This document shows, piece after piece, positions 58,414 to 64,000 of a stretch of 64,000 bases of DNA (position 1 is the stretch's first letter; every line of letters starts with the position of its first letter). A model generated the notes under the pieces. It ran no database searches and was not told the DNA's origin. It saw nothing but the letters and a program-made list of their open reading frames with translations. This DNA is from Pseudomonas frederiksbergensis (GTDB lineage Bacteria > Pseudomonadota > Gammaproteobacteria > Pseudomonadales > Pseudomonadaceae), in NCBI RefSeq assembly GCF_000802155.2, contig NZ_JQGJ02000021.1, forward strand, positions 31,495-95,494. The letters are read 5' to 3'. The translations under genes were made by a program, and so were the position numbers.

Positions 58414-59423
58414 TGGCCATGTCCGATCGATTGCTTGCCGCCTGGTATGAAGGGCATCGCGCCCTTGAGCTACTGCGGCCACTTGAATGGTTGTATCGAC
58501 GCGTCGTGGTCGGCAAGCGCGAGCGATTCCTGGCAGGCGAGGGTGATATCTACCAGCCCCCCGTGCCGCTGGTCGTGGTCGGTAATATCACCGTTGGCGG
58601 TACTGGCAAGACGCCGTTGATCTTGTGGATGATCGAGCATTGCCAGCGCAGCGGCCTTCGGGTCGGCGTGGTCAGCCGGGGTTATGGCGCCAAGCCGCCG
58701 CAGTTGCCTTGGCGAGTCGAGGCCAGCCAGGGCGCCGACGTCGCGGGTGACGAGCCGCTGCTGATCGTCCAGCGCACCGGGGTGCCGTTGATGATCGATC
58801 CCGATCGCAGCCGCGCTGTCCAGACCTTGTTGGAAACCGAGCCGCTGGACCTGATCCTGTCCGACGACGGCATGCAGCACTATCGCTTGGCGCGGGACCT
58901 TGAACTGGTACTGATCGACAATGCCCGTGGCCTGGGCAATAGGCGCTGCCTGCCCGCCGGCCCGTTGCGCGAGCCAGTCGAGCGCCTTCAGTCGGTCGAC
59001 GCCGTGCTGTTCAACGGCGCCGCCGCTGATCGCGAGGACGGCTTTGCCTTCGAGTTGCGGCCTACCGCCCTGGTCAACCTGGCCAGCGGCGAACGGCGCG
59101 CCCTCGATCACTTCCCGCCCGGCCAGGCCTTGCACGCCGTGGCCGGCATCGGCAATCCGCAGCGTTTCTTCAAGACCCTTGAAACGCTACACTGGCGGCC
59201 AATACCGCACGGGTTTGCCGATCACGCCGAGTACAGTGTCCGGGCCTTGAGCTTCACGCCGTCCCTGCCGGTGGTCATGACGGAAAAGGACGCGGTCAAA
59301 TGCTGTGCCTTCGCCGCGCCCGACTGGTGGTACCTGGCGGTGGATGCAGCTCCTTCGCCGGCCTTCTCGGCCTGGTTCGATACGCAGCTGATGCGCCTGT
59401 TGCCGGATCGACTCTTGCCTTAA
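58413..59423 (+). CDS. lpxK: Tetraacyldisaccharide 4'-kinase LpxK
   Basis: 336 aa from ATG 58413 (TGATG junction with exbD); ATG 58419 is a near alternative. One N-terminal membrane-associated helix is followed by a P-loop VGGTGKTPL (residues 61-69), SRGYGA, DVAGDEPLLI, LILSDDGMQHYRLARDLEL and VMTEKDAVKC. It phosphorylates the lipid A disaccharide at the 4' position at the inner membrane. All motifs are intact. Confidence 0.95.
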   Translation: MAMSDRLLAAWYEGHRALELLRPLEWLYRRVVVGKRERFLAGEGDIYQPPVPLVVVGNITVGGTGKTPLILWMIEHCQRSGLRVGVVSRGYGAKPPQLPWRVEASQGADVAGDEPLLIVQRTGVPLMIDPDRSRAVQTLLETEPLDLILSDDGMQHYRLARDLELVLIDNARGLGNRRCLPAGPLREPVERLQSVDAVLFNGAAADREDGFAFELRPTALVNLASGERRALDHFPPGQALHAVAGIGNPQRFFKTLETLHWRPIPHGFADHAEYSVRALSFTPSLPVVMTEKDAVKCCAFAAPDWWYLAVDAAPSPAFSAWFDTQLMRLLPDRLLP

Positions 59424-59447
59424 ACGTTTTATCCAGGGGATTTTTTC

Positions 59448-59633
59448 ATGGACACCAAACTGCTCGATATCCTGGCTTGCCCGGTCTGCAAAGGCCCGCT
59501 CAAGCTCAGCGCCGACAAGACCGAGCTGATCAGCAAGGGCGCCGGCCTGGCCTATCCGATTCGCGACGGCATCCCAGTGATGCTCGAGAGCGAAGCTCGC
59601 ACCCTGACCACCGATGAGCGCCTGGATAAATGA
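59448..59633 (+). CDS. ycaR: Trm112-type zinc-ribbon-like protein (YcaR family)
   Basis: 61 aa from ATG 59448. MDTKLLDILACPVCKGPLKL has one CxxC; the rest (ELISKGAGLAYPIRDGIPVM LESEARTL) is the usual Trm112 core. Such proteins in this operon are small helpers of unknown bacterial partner. It overlaps kdsB by 4 nt, as in other Pseudomonas. Confidence 0.92.
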   Translation: MDTKLLDILACPVCKGPLKLSADKTELISKGAGLAYPIRDGIPVMLESEARTLTTDERLDK

Positions 59634-60394
59634 CTACGGTGTTTACTGTTGTTATTCCGTCGCGCTTCGCTTCGACGCGTTTGCCCGGCAAACCGCTGCT
59701 GTTGATCGCCGGCAAGCCGATGATCCAGCACGTCTGGGAGCAGGCCAGCAAGAGCAGTGCCCAGCGCGTGGTGGTCGCGACGGATGACGCGCGCATCGAG
59801 GAGGCCTGCAAGGGCTTTGGCGCCGAGGTGGTGATGACTCGCGAGGACCACAACTCCGGCACCGATCGCCTGGCGGAAGTGGCTGCGAAACTCGGCCTGG
59901 CGCCCGATGCAATCGTGGTCAACGTGCAGGGCGACGAGCCGTTGATTCCCCCAAGTGTCATCGATCAGGTCGCCGAGAACCTCGCGGCCCACCCCGAGGC
60001 ACGCATGGCCACCTTGGCCGAGCCGATCGAGGATCTGCAGGCGCTGTTCAATCCCAACGTGGTCAAGGTGGTCAGCGACCTCAATGGCCTTGCGCTGACC
60101 TTTAGCCGCGCCACCTTGCCCTGGGCACGGGAAGCCTTTGCCCAGCATCCCGACGTGCTGCCCGCAGACGTGCCGTTCCGCCGTCATATCGGCATCTATG
60201 CCTACCGCGCCGGCTTCCTCCAGGACTTCGTCGCGTGGGGGCCATGCTGGCTGGAGAACACCGAAGCCTTGGAGCAACTGCGAGCGTTGTGGCATGGCGT
60301 GCGGATCCACGTGGCCGACGCCCTGATCGCTCCGCCTACCGGTGTCGACACTCCCGAAGACCTCGAGCGCGTTCGTCGCCTGCTGGAGGCTTGA
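59630..60394 (+). CDS. kdsB: 3-deoxy-manno-octulosonate cytidylyltransferase KdsB
   Basis: 254 aa from ATG 59630. VVIPSRFASTRLPGKPLLLI AGKPMIQHVWEQA is the nucleotide-binding signature; NVQGDEPLIPPSVI and FRRHIGIYAYRAGFL are also typical. It makes CMP-KDO for lipopolysaccharide core synthesis, matching the neighbouring lpxK. Complete. Confidence 0.95.
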   Translation: MTTVFTVVIPSRFASTRLPGKPLLLIAGKPMIQHVWEQASKSSAQRVVVATDDARIEEACKGFGAEVVMTREDHNSGTDRLAEVAAKLGLAPDAIVVNVQGDEPLIPPSVIDQVAENLAAHPEARMATLAEPIEDLQALFNPNVVKVVSDLNGLALTFSRATLPWAREAFAQHPDVLPADVPFRRHIGIYAYRAGFLQDFVAWGPCWLENTEALEQLRALWHGVRIHVADALIAPPTGVDTPEDLERVRRLLEA

Positions 60395-60858
60395 TGCGGG
60401 TTCTGTTCGTCTGTCTTGGCAACATCTGCCGCTCGCCCACTGCCGAAGGCATCTTGCGCCACAAGTTGCGCGAGGCCGGGCTGGAGGGGCAGGTGGAAGT
60501 CGCTTCCGCCGGCACCGGCGACTGGCACGTCGGCAAGGCGCCGGACAAACGCAGCCAGGCCGCGGCGCTGCGGCGTGGCTATGACTTGTCCGCCCAGCGG
60601 GCCCGGCAGGTATCCCGCGCCGATTTCGCGGCTTATGACCTGATCCTGGCGATGGACAGCACCAACCTGCGCAATCTCAAGCTCTTGCAACCGGCCAATG
60701 CCCGTGCGGAGCTGGACCTTTTCCTGCGTCGTTACGAGGCCGAACTCGATGACGTGCCCGACCCGTACTACGACGGCGAGCAAGGTTTCGAGCAAGTGCT
60801 GGACCTGATCGAGCGCGCCACGGATCGTCTGGTGATCGAATTGAAGGGGCGGCTATGA
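60394..60858 (+). CDS. Low-molecular-weight protein-tyrosine phosphatase
   Basis: 154 aa from ATG 60394 (TGATG junction). The P-loop VCLGNICRSPTAEG is CX5R with the catalytic cysteine near residue 7. The general-acid loop is VPDPYYDGEQGF (DPYY). It dephosphorylates tyrosine, probably of a bacterial tyrosine kinase substrate, or has an arsenate-reductase-like side activity. The position between kdsB and murB is conserved in Pseudomonas. Confidence 0.93.
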   Translation: MRVLFVCLGNICRSPTAEGILRHKLREAGLEGQVEVASAGTGDWHVGKAPDKRSQAAALRRGYDLSAQRARQVSRADFAAYDLILAMDSTNLRNLKLLQPANARAELDLFLRRYEAELDDVPDPYYDGEQGFEQVLDLIERATDRLVIELKGRL

Positions 60859-61874
60859 CCTTGCAAGTCCGGGCGGACGTCAGTCTCAAGCCATTCAACA
60901 GCTTCGGCGTGGATGTCTGCGCCCGTTTGTTTGCCGAGGCCCAAAGCGATGCGGATGTTCGTGAAGCCCTGGCCTATGCCGCCGGCCACGACGTGCCACT
61001 GCTGGTGATCGGCGGCGGGAGCAACCTGTTATTGACCGGCGACATCGATGCACTGGTGTTGCGCATGGCCAGTCGGGGGATCCGACTGCTCAGCGATGAA
61101 GGCGAGCGGGTGGTGATCGAGGCCGAGGCCGGCGAGCCGTGGCATCCTTTTGTCCAGCACACGCTGGCGCAGGGTTGGGCGGGCCTGGAAAACCTCAGCC
61201 TGATTCCCGGCACGGTGGGTGCGGCGCCGATGCAAAACATCGGTGCCTACGGTGTGGAAATAAAGGATGTCTTCGCCGGCCTCACCGCGCTGGATCGCTA
61301 CACCGGCGAGCTACGGAATTTCACCCTCGACGAATGTGCTTTCGCCTACCGCGACAGCCTGTTCAAGCAGCAGTCGGATCGCTGGCTGATCCTGCGGGTG
61401 CGTTTCGCCCTCAGCCGTATCGCGCATCTGCACTTGGAGTACGGCCCGGTGCGCCAACGGTTGACCGAACAAGGCATCGACCAGGCAACGCCCAGTGATG
61501 TCAGCCGCGCTATTTGCAGTATCCGCAGCGAAAAACTCCCAGACCCGGCCGTGCTGGGCAACGCCGGCAGCTTCTTCAAGAACCCGTTGGTGCCGGCCGC
61601 TCACGTGGCGCATCTCAAGGATCAGTACCCCGACCTGGTGGCTTATCCACAGCCTGGCGGGCAAATGAAAATCGCCGCCGGCTGGCTGATCGAACGGGCT
61701 GGCTGGAAAGGCTTTCGCGAAGGCGACGCCGGCGTGCATAAGTTACAGGCGCTGGTGCTGGTCAATTACGGCAATGCCACCGGGCTTGAGCTGCTGGACC
61801 TGGCTCGACGGATCCAGAAAGACATTGCCGAGCGGTTTCAGGTTGATCTTGAGATGGAGCCTAATCGGTACTGA
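60855..61874 (+). CDS. murB: UDP-N-acetylenolpyruvoylglucosamine reductase MurB
   Basis: 339 aa from ATG 60855, overlapping the phosphatase gene by 4 nt. FAD-binding LLVIGGGSNLLLTGDIDALV, PGTVGAAPMQNIGAYGVEIK, the substrate-binding YRDSLFK and the active-site region GNAGSFFKNP (serine of GSFFKNP as proton donor) are visible. It reduces the enolpyruvyl group in peptidoglycan precursor synthesis. Complete and last gene of the run. Confidence 0.95.
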   Translation: MTLQVRADVSLKPFNSFGVDVCARLFAEAQSDADVREALAYAAGHDVPLLVIGGGSNLLLTGDIDALVLRMASRGIRLLSDEGERVVIEAEAGEPWHPFVQHTLAQGWAGLENLSLIPGTVGAAPMQNIGAYGVEIKDVFAGLTALDRYTGELRNFTLDECAFAYRDSLFKQQSDRWLILRVRFALSRIAHLHLEYGPVRQRLTEQGIDQATPSDVSRAICSIRSEKLPDPAVLGNAGSFFKNPLVPAAHVAHLKDQYPDLVAYPQPGGQMKIAAGWLIERAGWKGFREGDAGVHKLQALVLVNYGNATGLELLDLARRIQKDIAERFQVDLEMEPNRY

Positions 61875-61926
61875 GGGGAGCAGATCGGCAGTTGGGCTTG
61901 GCATGGTCATGCGACTCAACTGGTGG

Positions 61927-61952
61927 GCCGGGATAACTGGGCTTATCCCGGC
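61927..61952 (+). terminator. Hairpin downstream of murB
   Basis: GCCGGGATAA (61927-61936) and TTATCCCGGC (61943-61952) form a perfect 10-bp stem with a 6-nt loop, 53 nt past the murB stop. The tail GCTTCTTC has few Ts, so it is a probable but not ideal terminator. Confidence 0.65.
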
Positions 61953-62010
61953 GCTTCTTCAGCTCGCTCCGTATCTGTTCTTCCGGGCGAAGTGCTAACA
62001 ATCCGATAAT

Positions 62011-62511
62011 TCAACAAGCAGCCTTGACTGTTCTTCCATCAGGTTCGTACTGGTACTGCCGGTAATTAAAGAATCCTTCCCGCTGCTGTCCCACGCAGAA
62101 AACCGCATCATAGAAAAGTATGCTATGACGAACCGGGTTGGCGACAATAAGGTTCATTCTCGCGTAGTACGTGTCCCCGGGTCTCAACGCCTTCGGCGCC
62201 ACCTGCTCGTGGTATCCAGGCGGCAAAAAACCATAGGAAACACAACCTCCAGGTTCTAGATGGATAGGCGTGCCGTTTTGGGCCAGTTCAATTTCCCACA
62301 TTGGCTTGCGCCTCCCCTCTCGTAGACTTTTCTCGGACACCCATATTGAGTCAATCCTTACGCTGTTCTGGGCTGCTTTTGGAATACAAATGAACATCTT
62401 TCCTTTATCTGAATCGATAACCGCTTCGCCCGGCATTCCCCATGGGGTCGCCTCGACTGAAGAAGAGAGGGCGCTCGACGCAACGAAAAAAACCGATATG
62501 AAAGGCCTCAT
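62011..62511 (-). CDS. Secreted small protein, candidate immunity partner of the VgrG effector
   Basis: 166 aa from ATG 62511, 8 nt after the VgrG stop. It has an N-terminal signal sequence (MRPFISVFFVASSALSSSVEA) and a beta-rich mature domain of about 145 residues with four cysteines (KMFICIPKA, GGCVSYGFLPPGYHEQ, AVFCVGQQ, VKAAC). Immunity to periplasm-acting T6SS toxins is normally a secreted protein encoded right behind the effector gene, which fits exactly. No family name can be given. The codon use is more AT-rich than in the neighbouring murB operon, a sign of acquisition. Confidence 0.7.
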   Translation of the reverse strand: MRPFISVFFVASSALSSSVEATPWGMPGEAVIDSDKGKMFICIPKAAQNSVRIDSIWVSEKSLREGRRKPMWEIELAQNGTPIHLEPGGCVSYGFLPPGYHEQVAPKALRPGDTYYARMNLIVANPVRHSILFYDAVFCVGQQREGFFNYRQYQYEPDGRTVKAAC

Positions 62512-62519
62512 GACGTTGC

Positions 62520-64000
62520 TCAGCTAGGCAAAAGGCGTTTGTTAAACGGATTGATCATGAGGTCCTTTAATACTAGTGCCAATAGGCTCGGATCTTTGGT
62601 TCGATTGTGGCGATTCCAGACGGAGTTTGGTTCGTGCTCAACGCAGATCAAATAGTAGTCCGAAACAATCTCTCCCTGTTGTTCCAAGTTGTACTCCGAA
62701 AATGTGCTGTCGTTGTGCAACGTATATTCGTAGGCTGCCGCCCCCCTGCTAGTTACCGTCATGCCTGATTTTTTTACTGGGAAACCCAACTGGTACTGCC
62801 ACACATGCGTCATTTCATGCATGAACAGCGCTTTATCACGACCATTGCCCGTTGAGGAGAAATCGTCCCTGTAGTACTCAGTACTTGCTGGGTAGTACAT
62901 TTCCCCATTGGGTGTAACAGCCGTATTCTGGAACCCCAGAAACAACCACCACCCACCGTGATGCACTTTGACTTTCGTATAGTTAATTGCATCCTTGAAT
63001 ACGGTTCTAGCCATGGCGATCTCTCCCGCCGTCAGCGCCCGTTTCTTGCCTTCAGGCAGTGGCACGTTTCGGGCGGAGGTACCGACATTCGTATCGTTGG
63101 TAGAAACTTCCAAGGGCTTCAAATCAACTTCCAGTGACGTCTGGGCATTAAGTGCCGCGCAGCAGAAAGACTCCACTTTTTCAGGAGGGAAGAGCTTCAA
63201 CTGAGTGACCTGTATTGGTTTTTCGGTCACGAGGCGCTCCGTGTAACCCTGTTCATCCGTCACGCCTTCTACAGTGCTGCCGTCAGCCAAGGTGAGTGAA
63301 TATTTGAGGTTGCTTGCCAACTCACCGCTAGAACTGATCAAGCGAAGTTGTTCGTCGTAAACTGCCTCAGGCAATTCAACCCGCAGATTTCCCGGCACCA
63401 AGGTATTGACGCTCATGGTCCGCCCATCCCTGTCCGTTACCCCATTGAACACATCCCCCTGTTGAGTCGTAACGCGATAGCGGGCAAACGGCATTGCTGC
63501 CTGGGCGTGGTCTTTCAGCGTATAGCCGGCGGCATAACCGGCCGGTAATGGGGAGGCAGGGGTATGCAGGCTGGCCCCTTGGGTTTTTTCCACATGGGAG
63601 GCCTTCAAATAGACGTTGCCCGGTGCACCCAGCTCGATATCACCGTCTTTCAGGCGGATGTAGGCGCCACCGCAGTTGAGCACCAGCTCCTGCGGTGCGC
63701 TGATTTCCACGCGCCCTTGAACACTTTCAATTTTCACATCGGTCTTCGCCAAGGCGTGAAGATCATTCCCTTGAGCATGTAGCTCGATCTTTCCTCCGGC
63801 AGATTTGAGTTGTATCCCAGCTTCCTTGGCCACTACGCTGATGCCGCCTTGCGCGGTGGCGGTGATGTCGTGGCCCGCGCTGATATCAGCGTTGTGCGCA
63901 GCGATGATGCCAACGCTTTCGGCGCCGGAGGCCAGGCATACGGCTTCAGGGCTGACCACGCCGATCCCGCTTGGCGCATGCAGCAGTACGCCAGGTTGCT
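62520..64000 (-). CDS. vgrG: Evolved T6SS VgrG with C-terminal HExxH metallopeptidase-like domain (5' part outside window)
   Basis: 493 codons of the C-terminal part; the frame is open through the right edge. It begins in the DUF2345 beta-helix region (HNADISAGHDITATAQGGIS, GRVEISAPQELVLNCGGAYI RLKDGDIELGAPG). Two transthyretin-like domains follow (FARYRVTTQQGDVFNGVTDRDGR and LKYSLTLADGSTVEGVTDEQG). The last 190 residues contain LFMHEMTHVWQYQLGF (HExxH, codons at 62805-62819), close to the zinc metallopeptidase domain of P. aeruginosa VgrG2b. It should act as tip and toxin of a type VI secretion spike; the target lies in the prey periplasm if it behaves like VgrG2b. The effector assignment is inferred from motif and context. 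Confidence 0.88.
   Translation of the reverse strand, partial: QPGVLLHAPSGIGVVSPEAVCLASGAESVGIIAAHNADISAGHDITATAQGGISVVAKEAGIQLKSAGGKIELHAQGNDLHALAKTDVKIESVQGRVEISAPQELVLNCGGAYIRLKDGDIELGAPGNVYLKASHVEKTQGASLHTPASPLPAGYAAGYTLKDHAQAAMPFARYRVTTQQGDVFNGVTDRDGRTMSVNTLVPGNLRVELPEAVYDEQLRLISSSGELASNLKYSLTLADGSTVEGVTDEQGYTERLVTEKPIQVTQLKLFPPEKVESFCCAALNAQTSLEVDLKPLEVSTNDTNVGTSARNVPLPEGKKRALTAGEIAMARTVFKDAINYTKVKVHHGGWWLFLGFQNTAVTPNGEMYYPASTEYYRDDFSSTGNGRDKALFMHEMTHVWQYQLGFPVKKSGMTVTSRGAAAYEYTLHNDSTFSEYNLEQQGEIVSDYYLICVEHEPNSVWNRHNRTKDPSLLALVLKDLMINPFNKRLLPS

Overview
The window is about 64 kb of a gamma-proteobacterial chromosome, almost certainly a Pseudomonas of the P. fluorescens complex. The evidence is the chromosomal gene order comEC-exbB-exbD-lpxK-ycaR-kdsB-LMW-PTP-murB, a PA2817-type gene, a complete Tad/Flp pilus locus, and a fluorescens-type REP hairpin (GTGGCGAGGGAGCTTGCTCC, 45781). 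It has two parts, joined at about 34,098.

Positions 1-34,098 are one end of an integrative and conjugative element (ICE) of the PFGI-1/ICEclc (MPF_G) family. It ends at an 18-bp copy of the tRNA-Gly 3' end (34081-34098), followed by the orphaned terminator of that tRNA. Nearly all ICE genes are on the minus strand. Read from the att end inward they are: a LysR regulator (32.6-33.5 kb); alpA, parA, a HicA-like protein and parB (32.1-29.0 kb); DUF2857 and the STY4528 replication protein, frameshifted at a C7 tract (29.0-27.3 kb); a four-copy ~100-bp repeat array centred on a 17-bp palindrome (26.8-27.2 kb); PFL_4669, DUF3158 and ssb (26.6-24.9 kb); a GHKL ATPase that also carries an HExxH motif (24.0-21.7 kb); and topoisomerase III (21.3-19.3 kb). 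A non-coding, hairpin-rich 1.2 kb block and a decayed tract follow (18.0-14.4 kb), in which four genes carry single-base deletions or a premature amber codon. Then come STY4534, DUF932 and small ICE genes, and finally the mating-pair-formation operon: PilL, PFL_4693, transglycosylase, PFL_4695, TraD, PFL_4697, RAQPRD, PFL_4701 to PFL_4705. That operon is interrupted by a plus-strand XRE/HipA-like kinase module (3.85-5.46 kb) with its own palindromic operator candidate. The last gene runs off the left edge.

Positions 34.1-48.2 kb hold the Tad (Flp) pilus locus. A divergent AraC-type regulator faces the plus-strand genes flp, flp, fppA/tadV, an AAA+ ATPase, rcpC/cpaB, a TadG-like gene, two TadE-like pseudopilins, tadZ, tadA, tadB and tadC. 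A converging minus-strand operon carries the secretin rcpA, tadD and a DUF3613 gene. REP-like inverted repeats lie between the two convergent operons.

From 48.5 to 61.9 kb are housekeeping genes: PA2817 family, fadE acyl-CoA dehydrogenase, a glutathione S-transferase, a YadG/YadH ABC exporter, DUF2062, comEC, an ExbB/ExbD pair, lpxK, a Trm112-type protein, kdsB, a low-molecular-weight protein-tyrosine phosphatase and murB. The right edge (62.0-64.0 kb, minus) is the 3' part of an evolved T6SS VgrG with a C-terminal HExxH metallopeptidase-like domain. It is followed by a secreted small protein that is a plausible immunity partner.

The most interesting items are: the palindromic repeat array plus inverted repeats in and beside the replication gene (candidate ICE origin or partition locus); the GHKL/HExxH protein; the kinase module inside the conjugation operon; the concentration of single-base deletions in the ICE; the regulatory direct repeats upstream of flp; the AAA+ ATPase in the tad locus; and the VgrG-metallopeptidase effector with its candidate immunity gene. 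Everything here comes from reading the sequence; no database search was run.
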